DNA from: Antedon mediterranea
Taxonomy: Eukaryota; Echinodermata; Crinoidea; Comatulida; Antedonidae
Direction: 5' to 3'
Length of the DNA: 64,000 nt
Assembly (NCBI RefSeq): GCF_964355755.1
Contig: NC_092675.1
Coordinates: 14,643,312 to 14,707,311 of the forward strand
The notes below the pieces were generated by a model, which saw nothing but the letters and a program-made list of their open reading frames with translations, was not told where the DNA came from and did not search any database. Each line of letters opens with the position of its first letter. Position 1 is the first letter of the stretch. Shown here piece by piece: positions 20,260 to 32,100 of this stretch. The position numbers were made by a program, and so were the translations under genes.

Positions 20260-23200
20260 TTACACAGGTATTCTTTCAGATAAAAGTGATTTTACATTAT
20301 ATTTAAAACTATTTAAAGTATTGCAATTTTTAATATTAATAGGAAGTGCATTCCAATATTTTATACTATTGTAATAAATTGTATTATGTACATTACCATG
20401 TGGAACTCTAAAATTTGTGTTACTGTGCCTTGTATTGTATCCATGCGTATCACTAATACGTGTGAAGTGTGAGCTTAAATAATCCGGACACGTTTTATTA
20501 AAGATATTGAAAACATGCCTAAGACACAGATATTTTACACGATTTTCTATATTAAGCATACCAAGTGTAGTGAGTTCAGAGTAGCCAACATGGGCTCTGG
20601 GTTCCGACTTTGCAATAAATCTTACTAGTTTATTTTGGGTGGTTTGTAATTTGTGTTTAACATGTTTGTTAACTCCATGAAACCAAGCTGGTGAGGCATA
20701 ATCTAGTAAAGGCTGTACCAGCGCCATACCTAACAGTTTTCGTGACTGTTTGTTGATAAAAGGGGATTGACGCCAAAGATATTTTATACGGGAATTAGCC
20801 TTTTTATAGACTGATTGAGCAAAGTTGTTCCCAGTGACATTATGATCAATTACAATTCCTAAATAGTTTACACTTGTTTTACGTTCAATCACTTGACCTT
20901 TACAAATTATCTTAAATGATTCAACATGTTTAACTTTTCTTTTTGATCCAAATATTATTGCTTCTGTCTTTCCAACATGCAAGGATAACCTATTATCTGC
21001 CAGCCATTCGTAACATGACGATATGTTTTTACTTAGAACCTCTTCGATTACCTTTGGATCAGAGTGAGAAAATGTAATGGCACTATCATCAGCATATTGG
21101 CGTAAAGTACACAGTGAATTAATACTAATTGCCATATCATTAATATATACCAAAAAAAGCAGTGGCCCCAAAATACTTCCTTGTGGGACACCACGCGTAA
21201 TGTCTTCAATAGAAGATTTTTCGCGGTTGATTTCAACATACTGTTTCCTTCCGGAAAGGTATGAGGAAAACCAGTCTGTTTTGTCGACACCTATTGCAGA
21301 TAACTTTCCATTAAGTATAGCGTGGTCAACCGAATCAAACGCCTTGCGTATATCTAACAACACCATACCAGTGTAAAGACCTCTAGATGTGTTCTCTTCT
21401 ATACAATCAATAAGGTCAATTAAACAAGTGTCGGTAGAATGACCAGCGCGAAATCCAGATTGATTAACGTTGAGAAGGTTGTTGTCGTTCAAGTATCTTT
21501 TAAATTGAACATAAATAGAATGTTCTAGAACTTTTGAAACAATATTTAAAACGCTGACAGGCCGGTAATTATTCACATCAAGACGGTTCCCTTTCTTATA
21601 AAGGGGCTTTACCCTGGCAATTTTGAATTCTTCTGGATAAATGTTAGAAGTAATTAAAAGGTTAATGATGTGTTTGATTGGCCCAGTTATTTGAGTAACG
21701 GCGTCTTTTAAAAATCGTGCTGATATACCGTCAAAACCTATTCCTTTGTTAGGATTAAGACTTTGCAGTTCCTTCTCAACGAATTCATCATCAACCATGG
21801 CAAGAACAAATTTAGAGGGGGCTGTCTTATAAAACTTATGTTGAAAGTCTTGACATTTTTCGGAAGCAATTGAATAATTGCCAAATATTGGGAGTTGGGA
21901 TGCTAAAGAAGAAGCCACGGAAGTAAAGAAATTGTTGAACTTGGAAGCAACAGTCTTAGAATCATGACATACATTTCCGTTTATCTCCAGTACAGTAATT
22001 CCATTAGTAGTTTTCTTAGAACTATATCCAAGTTTCTCCAATGTATTCCAGAGGCATTTGGAGTTGTTTTTATTAATGTTTTCTTCAATCTGGGTGTTAA
22101 AATAATCCGCTTTGGCATTCTTTATGTCCCTCTGAACACTATTTCTGAGGCTCTTATATTCATCATAGTAATCCGTTCTCTGCTTATGTTTCCTAAAGAG
22201 CCCAAGAAACTTATCTCTAAGGTGGATCTTCTCCAAAATATCAACATTCATCCAAGGTTGAGTCCGTTGTTTAATACGTACTTTCCTGGCGGGTGCGATT
22301 TTATCAATAGCACTTATAAATAGATTCTTAAAATATGACCAGGCAATATTTACATCGGTACTTGTATGCACTGGTGTCCAATCGACATTAGATAGTATAT
22401 CATTAAAAGAATCTTTACTGTATGACTTTAATGATCTTAAAACTACTGTATTATGACTATCATATGTATTTCGTACAATCTTTCTAATACAGTATGTTAG
22501 AGAATGATCGCTCAGACCTATAGGAACAATTCCAGATTCAATTATGTTAGTAGGTTTGTTGGTAAGTACATGGTCAATTAGAGTAGAGCTGCGTTCAGTA
22601 ATACGAGTTGGTTCATTTATCAATTGTTCAAAACTGTGAAGATCAAGACATTCGCAAAACTTTTTTACCGGATAAGATGACTTGTCCTGCAAGTTTATAT
22701 TAAAGTCACCGAGTATTATAACTTCTCTCTGATGATCTATCTTACTGACGGTAATGTCAAATTGATGTATAAAATCAATATTGTTATATTTTGGAGGACG
22801 GTACACACAACCAAGAACAATTGATTTTGATTTAGGCTGAAATATTTCTATCCATGCAGCTTCAAGTTCATCACAGTTCAGTTGATACAATTCCTTGAAG
22901 GCGAGATCACTTTTAATGTAGATGCAAACACCACCAAATGTGTTTTCTCTTCTGTCTCTGCGTATTATGGAGTAGTTGTTGATGCTGATTTCTCTGTCAG
23001 TGACTGAGTTGTTGAGCCACGATTCTGTAACGCAGAAAACTGATGGGTTGCATTTTTTGACGAGTTCACGAATTTCCGAAAGTTTGGGGATAAGAGATCT
23101 GACATTCAGGTGTAGGCATTTCAGACCCTTTCGTTCCAAACTTTTAAAATCGATTCCATTTTCAGTATCGTCGAAGTTTTTAACATTTTCATCCAATTTG

Positions 23201-23727
23201 AAACATTGGTCCGGTTTATTTAATTCAAAAACGTCAAATCCTGGTAATTTTGCAAACAGGCATTTGGAACATGTCCAATATTTGAAATTATTTTGTAACC
23301 TGCCTACCTTGTAGGTCTTCGGCGATATTTGTCCACATTTAATGTGGCAGGCCATCGTGCAATCATTGCATTGAACAGAACGGTGATTTTTGGCCACAGC
23401 TTTTTCACAAATGCTACAAGGATTTTTTACTGGCCCTGGATTTGTATGTATATCACCAGAGAGTAACAGCGTATTAAATGTGGCATCCGCGTTTTTGTAA
23501 TATGTACAAGGACAGCCAAACTTTCTCCTGATCCCTCTCGCCGAATAAGAAATGAATAATGACCTTTCTTGTAGATCTGGTAGTAGAGAATATCTACAGC
23601 GGGTAGCGTTAGTGATATAGCATATTATAGCATATTTGTCCGATGATGTATTTATATAGTTGTTGGAGTGTAGTATGAGTAGGCCTAGTATATATAGACA
23701 CACGCCTAGTAAGGTTGATTTGAACAT
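20260..23727 (-). CDS. LINE polyprotein: signal/2A-like leader, PHD finger, endonuclease, reverse transcriptase
   Basis: The 1155-residue frame from the first ATG (open upstream to 23778 from a TTG) is uninterrupted. It begins MFKSTLLGVCLYILGLLI, which looks like a signal peptide. About residues 92-99 (23431-23454) are DIHTNPGP, a 2A-like ribosome-skipping motif with His in place of the usual Glu. A C4HC3 PHD-type finger follows (CSICEKAV...CHIKCG...WTCSKC). The apurinic-type endonuclease shows LNVRSL, TESWLN, YRPP, GDFNINL and SDHSLTY. Reverse transcriptase has KAFDSVDH, GVPQGSILGPLLF and the catalytic RQYADDSAITF. The C-terminus ends LLSERIPV. This fits the CR1/L2 superfamily. The intact motifs make it a candidate active copy. 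Confidence 0.9.
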   Translation of the reverse strand: MFKSTLLGVCLYILGLLILHSNNYINTSSDKYAIICYITNATRCRYSLLPDLQERSLFISYSARGIRRKFGCPCTYYKNADATFNTLLLSGDIHTNPGPVKNPCSICEKAVAKNHRSVQCNDCTMACHIKCGQISPKTYKVGRLQNNFKYWTCSKCLFAKLPGFDVFELNKPDQCFKLDENVKNFDDTENGIDFKSLERKGLKCLHLNVRSLIPKLSEIRELVKKCNPSVFCVTESWLNNSVTDREISINNYSIIRRDRRENTFGGVCIYIKSDLAFKELYQLNCDELEAAWIEIFQPKSKSIVLGCVYRPPKYNNIDFIHQFDITVSKIDHQREVIILGDFNINLQDKSSYPVKKFCECLDLHSFEQLINEPTRITERSSTLIDHVLTNKPTNIIESGIVPIGLSDHSLTYCIRKIVRNTYDSHNTVVLRSLKSYSKDSFNDILSNVDWTPVHTSTDVNIAWSYFKNLFISAIDKIAPARKVRIKQRTQPWMNVDILEKIHLRDKFLGLFRKHKQRTDYYDEYKSLRNSVQRDIKNAKADYFNTQIEENINKNNSKCLWNTLEKLGYSSKKTTNGITVLEINGNVCHDSKTVASKFNNFFTSVASSLASQLPIFGNYSIASEKCQDFQHKFYKTAPSKFVLAMVDDEFVEKELQSLNPNKGIGFDGISARFLKDAVTQITGPIKHIINLLITSNIYPEEFKIARVKPLYKKGNRLDVNNYRPVSVLNIVSKVLEHSIYVQFKRYLNDNNLLNVNQSGFRAGHSTDTCLIDLIDCIEENTSRGLYTGMVLLDIRKAFDSVDHAILNGKLSAIGVDKTDWFSSYLSGRKQYVEINREKSSIEDITRGVPQGSILGPLLFLVYINDMAISINSLCTLRQYADDSAITFSHSDPKVIEEVLSKNISSCYEWLADNRLSLHVGKTEAIIFGSKRKVKHVESFKIICKGQVIERKTSVNYLGIVIDHNVTGNNFAQSVYKKANSRIKYLWRQSPFINKQSRKLLGMALVQPLLDYASPAWFHGVNKHVKHKLQTTQNKLVRFIAKSEPRAHVGYSELTTLGMLNIENRVKYLCLRHVFNIFNKTCPDYLSSHFTRISDTHGYNTRHSNTNFRVPHGNVHNTIYYNSIKYWNALPINIKNCNTLNSFKYNVKSLLSERIPV
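23431..23454 (-). other. 2A-like peptide site
   Basis: Codons for DIHTNPGP follow LLLSG. The NPG|P core is complete; the consensus glutamate is His. In echinoderm and other invertebrate LINEs, 2A-like motifs sit after N-terminal signal sequences at this same place. Confidence 0.65.
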
Positions 23728-24129
23728 TTCTGGCAACAAAATATTCGACACTGTCTTAATAATACGTTCAGCACACAATTTATTGCGATGGTATCCGGCG
23801 CCCCGTACTTTGAAAAGCGTAACCTAATACAGTAATACGGTTTCCTTATTTGGCCGTGTCCATGTTTGGACTGCGTAGCGAAAAGCCTGTGATCGTAGCT
23901 GCTATAGGCCTGGCCAAACTAAGCTACAAATTCGGGTTAAACTTGCGGGATCGCAAAAATACGAAGTGTTCTAGTGTACCTATGTTGACTAACAATCAGG
24001 ATATTTTATAAAGAATAATTGTATCCAACTGGAAATGCGTATTATTATTTAGGCCGATATTTAGTAATTCTTTCCGAGAATTTCAAATCTAACCACCACT
24101 CATTAGCGCCACAACAAGGTCATTTTTTT

Positions 24130-25905
24130 TGCTAACAAACAAACAAATGAAAGCACTCAGAAACTGAGTGAAGTACTTGGCAAAATATATCCACTGACTG
24201 GGAGCATGTTGAAAGATACAATTTTTGCTTTAGGTATTATCTTTACATGGTTAAAATACTGATAAGGTTAATAATTTGTGTAAATAATTTTTAATGCAAA
24301 CAATTCCGGCATTGCAACAATGACCTTTCTAAAATCAAGTTTGACCAGAATAATGGTCGAGGAGTGTCTTGAAGCTGTACCGATTTGCGGCGCCTCTGCC
24401 TTAACCCATGTAGTAATATATCAATTTACCTGAAAATCAATAGGCATGTTCTGTAAGTATATACCTGATGAAATAAGGAAGGACACACGCTGGTGCTAAC
24501 AAAACTACTTATCAACTTACAATAGTTTAATTTGAATAACAATAGAACAGCAACGCCAAAAACAAACGGGTGAATTTGAAAAGAAATAGGTTTTTTTAAA
24601 CTACTCGTATAAAAAAGCTGGTACACTGAATCAACTTTTGTTTTAAAATTAAAAATCACAATTTATAACTCTTGCCTCTTGTACAAAAATGATGTTTTTT
24701 GGACAAGTAGTTCTCGAGAAAATGCAATTTCAGTACACTTGTTACTTTAAGACTGCTCGCCGGCTTTTGAAAATTGTCTCCTATCTTTTAACACTAGCCG
24801 GTCTGAAAATAATATCATTTTTGTTATTTGTGAAGTTATTAATAAACCAATTTTGTTGATTTTCAATAGGCATGGTCTGACAATATATACCTATCTACAC
24901 CCAAAAATTCAGAACGATAACTTGAAAACTGTAGGCGCTATCGTGCTAACAAACAAACAAACAAACAAACATACAAACATACATACAAACAAAGTGAATA
25001 CTATACTTGGCAAAATTCTTTTTTGCCAAGTAACAAACATACAAACATACAAACATACAAACATACATACAAACAAAGTGAATACTATACTTGGCAAAAT
25101 TCTTTTTTGCCAAGTAACAAACTAGCCTTCGCGCATAGCGCGATACTTGGCCAAATCAAAATTGGCCTCCTCCAATTTTCACCAAAAGTGTGTGTCTTAT
25201 GCTGTGTGATTTAGGCTAATTTCACTACAATCATGTGTATACGAGTTTGGTGTACAGGTTATGTAACCAGCCTTTCAACGAACAATAGCTTCAGTCGGCT
25301 AACAATAGAACAGCAACGCGAAAAACACACGGGTGAATTTGAAAAGAAATAGGTTTTGTAAATTACTCGCATCAAAAAACCTCTATATTAAATCTAATTC
25401 AGTTTTAAAATTACAAATCAAAAATTATAACTCTTGCCTCTTGTACAAAAATGAAGTTTTTTGGAAAAGTAGTTCTCGAGAAAATTTAATTTTAGTTTAC
25501 GTGTTACTTTAAAACTGCTCACCGGCTTTTGAAAATTGTCTCCTATCTTTTAACACTAGCCGTTCTGAAAATAATATCATTTTTGTTATTTGTGAAGTTA
25601 TTAATAAACCAAACTGTAGGCGCTATCGTGCTAACAAACAAACATACATACAAACATACATACAAACATACAAACAAAGTGAATACTATACTTGGCAAAA
25701 TTCTTTTTGCCAAGTAACAAACATACAAACAAACAAAGTGAATACTATACTTGGCAAAATTCTTTTTGCCAAGTAAAAAGTGAATACTATACTTGGCAAA
25801 ATTCTTTTTGCCAAGTAACAAAGTGAATACTATACTTGGCAAAATTCTTTTTGCCAAGTAACAAACACACGCTACCGATTACATATACCTCCTTGGCGGA
25901 GGTAA
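24130..25905 (-). mobile_element. Continuation of the Helitron-like tandem array
   Basis: Segment 24150-24950 is nearly identical to 19074-19882, so the LINE sits between two tandem units. Unit starts (GCTAACAAACAAAC) occur near 17987, 19069, 19880/24131, 24947 and 25633, giving periods of about 1082, 811, 816 and 686 bp. The array ends near 25900 with ACCTCCTTGGCGGAGGTAA, a palindromic word that mirrors the CATACCTCCGCC near each unit's opposite end. Confidence 0.55.
25005..25859. repeat. Six hairpin repeats ACTTGGC...GCCAAGT
   Basis: Perfect foldbacks ACTTGGCAAAA-TTC-TTTTGCCAAGT (26-27 nt) lie at 25005-25031, 25089-25115, 25690-25715, 25749-25774, 25791-25816 and 25834-25859. Each is preceded by AAGTGAATACTAT and separated by (ACAAACAT)n or very short spacers. 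The first two have one more T in the loop side. The last four are spaced only 42-59 bp apart. Confidence 0.85.
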
Positions 25906-27985
25906 ATAATTAAGTATAAACACATACGTAATTAAATTGATATAATATTTAAAATTCTTGTTCATTGCTGTTTTCATTATTGTATGTCTATTGTTAATCA
26001 CTTTTTCGTACAGTATACATTTATAATTTGTTAATCTATACGTGGCCTTCATGATCTATAAGAAAAATAAGTCTAAATAAAACATTAGTACATTTCGCAA
26101 ACTCTCTGTTTTTTTTTTTTAACGTAGAAAAGTACTTAATTGAAAGAAATGTGTACTCATACAAGAAATTTGATTCAAATAAAATTATTACAAGATGTTA
26201 GTACGTATCAGTTGTTTTATAATGTATTTTAGGATTTTAATTGACCTAATTTATTTTAATGATATTCATAATTTGATTTATCAATATTATATACTGTAAT
26301 AGAATTTATATATTTATTTTTTATGTATTTGTTTTATTCTTATAAATATAATTAATTTCTATTTTAAGAGTGGGCCAATACAATTTCTTGAATCTAGACT
26401 CTAGTTTTGAATTTTAACGATATTATTACCTTAAAAAAAAATTTTTTTGTAAACATTTTATTGTTTAATATGTTATTTTAATGTCACATAATAGTTATTC
26501 ACTTTGACCTAAAGTTGGATTGGCAAAAAAACTATGTACCGGAAAAAACTATAATTTAATGTAACAAATAGTCACATTTTTTTTTTATAATTGAAATCAT
26601 GTTTCTTTTTTTTTCAATTGAGTAACTTAATTAAAACTCAAAATGGCCTATTATTAAAAGTCTGAAATCTTTAGTTTTCATGATTGGGGATAATACATCT
26701 TTAACGTAAAATTTCCATCAGCCTACAATATAAATATTCATTTAATAATATTATTTTAAAAAGTATAAAAAACATACACTGTGCATAGGAATTCCTACTG
26801 TACACAATCATTTTAAATTCAAAAGTAATACATGGCATAGGCCTACACAAGCTTGGCTAGGCTAGCCATGATGGGCTATCTACAATACAATAAGAAAGGA
26901 GCCTCTCGTTCGTGACAAAAGGTCGTTCAACTTCCAAAAATAATATCTGATACGGCCTACTATTGGATCTTTAAAATGCTATTGGGTTCTTAATGTAATT
27001 ACTTAGTAGGCCTAGGCCTAGTATTTATTAATTAATGTCAATCAAAGTTTATATTTAGTGTAGATTCTTTTTACTGTTGTGAGAGCCTGTGTGGAAGCAT
27101 GGATTAAAGAATAGAACGATATGCATCGACGGTAACATCAAACGATTTTCCAACGCGCTTGCCTATACTAAAGCACTGCTGCCACTCAAACAAACACGCT
27201 CATTGAACTCCGTGTCTCTAACCGCGGCCCTCTGTAGAACGCTGCGATCATTAATTGACAACAACAATATATTGCTGAACAATTCTGTTTTAGTTTCATC
27301 ACAATTGGACGACTGTTAATTTTAAGTAGTTGGTAATATTAATAAATTAATATGCAATTTTTATATTTGATATTACCATATGAGCCTGTCATCTTCTGTC
27401 ATTAAAAATTGCGTTAATCTATAGAATATTAAATTATGAATTTGACCATGTATGTTGTTAGCGTGTCCTGTGTCCACACATACAAAAATCATGATTTTAA
27501 TATATGGCTAAGCAGTGGTTTCTTCATAGATCTCCTTAATTATCGATGTGATTATATTTAAACTGTAGTTCATGGTGATTGGCTAGTGGTTATGTCATCC
27601 ACATCACATCCAATCACAGGGCCTAATCGAATGAAAACAGCGATCCCTGATTCGGGATCGGCTGGCTATGTATTGTTGCGATACGTTACCTAGCGGTCGT
27701 TTTGAAAAGTACACGCAAGGCAAACTTACTCACGAACAAAACGAAGTACCTTGTCTATTACTATATTATTATTCACACAAGAAGTAGACAACTGTGAGTA
27801 TATAGATCATGATTACACGTTGTATCTACTACACTTAAGATTAGCCTAGGCCTACCTAAGCAGTATCAATGTCGGCAAATCATAGGATTTACTAGTTTAA
27901 GCCTATGGCATGGGCATAAGCTAGTATCCTTGCTGATTGTGTAATTTTTCAACAAATGAGAAAACAAATAGTTATTGTCTCAGAT

Positions 27986-28017
27986 CATGGAGAAATAAGT
28001 TAACTTATTTCTCCATG
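27986..28017. repeat. Perfect 32-nt palindrome
   Basis: CATGGAGAAATAAGTT is followed immediately by its exact complement, with no loop, centred on GTTAAC. Confidence 0.85.
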
Positions 28018-28379
28018 CTCAGATGTAGGGCGACTACAGGTTATAAAATGCTACTTTAAGGTCATAAAAAACAATAGCGTAGATCAATCGCTGCAGAAAC
28101 CTATACTAATTACAATGATCTACAAACATCATGCTACCAAGGAACACGAAAAGGAAGCGTAGCCAACAAGGTTAAAATGTCGTTGCACATGTGCAGTAAA
28201 CAATATATTAGGCACGCGACCGTTTCGTTGTTACCATGCGGTTAATTAAACTGTAACATTGTGGGTGGTCCGCGCTCTGTCGGCTAGAGTCATGGAACCC
28301 TTGATCTTAAACTGATGCATATCCTACTATTCTTTAATCCATGGTGAAAGTAAGCTCGCGGTTTGTAAATTGTTCTGTA

Positions 28380-28416
28380 CTAGATGGTACGCTCGCTTCG
28401 CTCGCGTACCATCTAG
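28380..28416. repeat. Short hairpin
   Basis: A 13-bp perfect stem (CTAGATGGTACGC) around an 11-nt loop TCGCTTCGCTC, itself able to extend the pairing. Confidence 0.8.
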
Positions 28417-28729
28417 GTCGTGCCCACAGATGGTTCTCAAAAACATAGTAAATTCAATGTAAAAAACTGGCGATTTCAAATGTACGTAAAAAAAACCGGT
28501 GATTTATGTAGCCAACTAAAATTAGTACCCTGGCAATTACTTGAGTAAACAAACCCAATTTGTGTTTTGTAATGTAACATTAGGGTTGAGGGATGGTAAG
28601 AGGGTGGGTGCAAAGAGGAACCATTTTTAAATATATTCTTTATCCGTAACGACATATTTGATTTTATGTTTTATAAATAATAAACCACTAAACATTTGCG
28701 ATACTTTATTGAAACTGTCACTGTCATAG

Positions 28730-28744
28730 TCGATTGAAATAGTT
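28730..28744. repeat. Left target-site duplication of the Tx1-like LINE
   Basis: TCGATTGAAATAGTT (15 bp) is identical to 34501-34515. A T-run (the poly(A) tail of the minus-strand element) follows directly. Confidence 0.92.
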
Positions 28745-29116
28745 TTTTTTTGTTCTCTTTTGTGGCGCAAACACCACTTTTATTCACATTCATATTATCT
28801 CATATTACATAAAATCGTATTATTTAACTTGTAAATGTCGTTACAGTTCATAAGTAACATTTTTACATATATGAATTCTGTATTACTCCTTTTTTCATTA
28901 ATTTTCTTATATTTTGTTATACACTTGACAGGATCATCATTATCATCTATCCCGTTTTAAAATAGTTCACACATTTTCATTTGTTGGTTTTCATTTTACA
29001 ACCCGGATTATACAATATATTTATATACATGATAAAAAAAAAACAATAATAGCTCAGTACCACCAGTAACCCGTATCACTGTAATTCTTTTTCAGTTAAT
29101 CGTATCAAATTAGAAA

Positions 29117-32100
29117 TTATACTATCATAATCTTATTTCTTAAAGCTACCCATTTTTCTATACTTGTTTCTTTATTGTTATATTTTTCACATTCAATGTT
29201 ATATAACATATTGCTTTTAAATGAATTCCATAAAGATTTACCCACTGGCTTATTTAGTGCAGATAACATTTTTATTCTATAAATAGTAAATGCTGCAAAC
29301 GTGTAAATATAATCTATTAGCTTATCTCCCGTTCCTAGTATTAATTGTTTAAATGATATATTATTGTGATTTAAACTTACAAAGATACTAAGCATTTTCC
29401 TCCAATATTTCTGAATAAATCTACGACTAAAAAACAAATGATTTTCATTTTCAATTTCTCCACATTTGTCACACGTTTGTGTTTCCTTAACTTTCCACTG
29501 ATACAGCCGTTTGTTGGTAGGCAGTATTCTATGTAACATCTTATAATTGAATTGTGCTAGTTTCTTATCTTTCATTTTACATACTTTCCGTAACCAAGAA
29601 GTTTTCCAATCAATGTTGTTATCATTGAAGTACTCTTCCCATTTTAGTTGTGACATTGGAGTAATGAAATATTCTTTCACAAACCATGAGTATATTAGTT
29701 TGGTAGTATTAATCTCATACTTGGTCCCAACTAATTCATCATTATCATCACAATTGAAAATATCTACCTCCTTAATAATACGTTTCCATTGAATTGGTAT
29801 TGCCTTAATAATGCACAAATACTCATTTAACCAGTTTGTTTTACATTGTAGTTTCACCAGTATTTCGTTTGATGTTAAAAAAGTGTTCTTATTAACAATG
29901 TCTTTAATACTGATAATGCCACTGTCAATCCAATGCTTGTAGAAAAGTGATTTTTTTTTTAGTTTAACGTAGTGGTTTCCCCACAGTTGCTCATTCATTA
30001 TATCGTTATAAGTTTCAGGGTTTTTTTTAGAGATTCTGTTATAATAATTTATGTAGGCTTTTATCATATTTTTGTAAAACAATGGAATTTTATCAGAATT
30101 AACATCAATAATGTTATAACATGACATATTAAGTAAAACATTAACATCACATATTTTTTTAATATAATACATTGGAATATTTTTCCATTTAGCACCATCA
30201 TCATTCATAATTCTTTATAACCAGCCACACATGAGTGCGTTAACATGAAGAGTAAAATCAGGCATTTTAATGCCTCCCATCTCAACATCACCAATTAGAG
30301 TTTTTCTTTTTATCTTTTCCCTTTTATTGTTCCAAATAAAATTATATATTAGATTTGTAACTTGTGTATATACATATTTTGGAACATCAGTGATATTTGC
30401 AGCATATGTTAATTTAGATAGTGCAAGACTTTTCAGGATTATTATTCTACCAAAAATTGAGAGATTTCTAGCATTCCATTGTTTTAAAGTCTTTTCTAGC
30501 TCTATTAATTTAACATCCCAGTTTTTTCTGGTACATTCTTCTGTATTATACCCTACATATATGCCTAAAATTTTGATCGGGTGTTTTACCCAATTTAATT
30601 CTAAAGGTCTATCTATTCTGTTCTTCCATTTACCAATCCAAAAAGCATTGGTTTTTTTTTTATTTAGTGTCATTCCAGATACTTCACAAAAACGTTCAAT
30701 TACACTGACTGCTGACTTAATACTTTTGTCATTACCAACATACAAAACAGTATCATCGGCTAATTGGCTTATTCTAGCTTCTATGTTATTTTCATTATTT
30801 GGAAGTTTAATACCCTTATAGTAATCTTTGTTTCTTATTCTAGATGCCATTACTTCAACCACTAAAATGAATAACAGAGCAGATAGAGGACAACCTTGTC
30901 TAATACCTCTTTCCATTTTAAAATTGTTTGAAACCCAACCATTGTTAACTGTGACACATTCAACGTTATTGTATAATACTTTTACCCAGTTACAAAAGAA
31001 CATTCCAAAGTTAAACTTTTCTAGAACATTGAACATAAAATCTCTACTAATAGAGTCCAAAGCCTTCTTAAAATCTACGGTAATTATTGCCCCTTCGATA
31101 TCATTACACTCTGTATAATAAAGCAGGTCTTCTATTAACCGAATGTTTTCACCAGCGAAACGGCCTTTTATATAACCTTTTTGGTCTGAACTTACTATTG
31201 ATTTAATAACCATTTTAAGTCTGTTACTTAATACATGTGCAAGAATTTTGTAATCGGTGTTTAAGAGGGTAATGGGACGCCAATTATTCAAATTTTCTCT
31301 TTCTCCATCCTTGAACAAAAGGGTGATTACACCTCTTTTTTGCGAAAAGGATAATTCTTGAGAATTATAACTTTCATTTAACGCATCGCAAATTAAATGT
31401 TTAATATTATTCCAAAAGAACACATAAAAGTCAACACTTAGACCATCCGATCCAGGTGTTTTATTTTTTTCCATCATTGAAATGGCCTTTTTACACTCAT
31501 CAATAGTGACGTAACCTTCACAATTTTCTTTTTCTATTTCTGAAAGCTTGTTTATAATAGAATTACAAAGGTATTTATTAATTTTTCCAGGGTTTATGAC
31601 ATTTTTTGCGTATAATCCTTCGAAATGTTGTATTTGTTCCTTTAAAATATCAATTGGGCTCGTTGCTAAGCTCCCATCTTTAGTAATTAAACTTTTTATG
31701 TGTTTCTTTTTACTTTTGGATCTTTCTAACCCAAGAAAGTATTTTGTATTCCGCTTGCCTTCCTCTATCCATTTTACTCTGGACCTAATTTGCGCGCCTT
31801 TTGCTTCTACATTATAAATGTTTTCAAGCTCTATTTTTTTGTTTTCAATTTTATTTTCAATGGTTATATCACAATTTTGAGTATTCATAATTGTTTCATT
31901 TAAGTTTTTTATTTGTTTTTGTAATTTTTCTTTCTTTTTATTCTGGTTTTTATTTTTTTTGTTTTCCGTATGCAATTGAAAATTCTTTTATTTTTGTTTT
32001 TACAAGCTCCCATAGCAAACTTGCACTTACAGGTTCTCTATTATTTTTTAGTATTGAAACATCAATTATTTTAATTACTAATTTTGTAAATGTTTCATCT

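Larger units (their letters stand above)
19882..24129 (-). mobile_element. Near-intact CR1/L2-like LINE
   Basis: The element reads on the minus strand, with a 5' leader (24129-23728), one long protein gene, a 3' leader of about 370 nt and a tail of (AACTG)n repeats at 19882-19902. It interrupts the repeat word GCTATCGTGCT|AACAAAC, with TGCT on both sides as a likely short target duplication. The open frame and clean tail suggest a young insertion. Confidence 0.8.
25906..28729. other. Long AT-rich stretch without a recognised gene
   Basis: The short frame at 27089-27319 has no recognisable domain. The words CATGGATTAAAGAATAG (27100) and CTATTCTTTAATCCATGG (28325) are inverted copies 1.2 kb apart, possibly ends of a decayed foldback element. 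Two perfect hairpins are listed separately. Confidence 0.4.

Noticed and set aside
24853-25125. Frames rich in KHTNIQTYKHT repeats
   Set aside because: They are translations of the ACAAACAT microsatellite.
25005-25859. CRISPR-like array
   Set aside because: Repeats are palindromic but spacers are short, similar to each other and made of ACAAACAT microsatellite; the context is eukaryotic transposon DNA.
27089-27319. 76-residue plus-strand frame as a gene
   Set aside because: No recognisable motif, no upstream promoter-like context, and its start overlaps an inverted repeat word.
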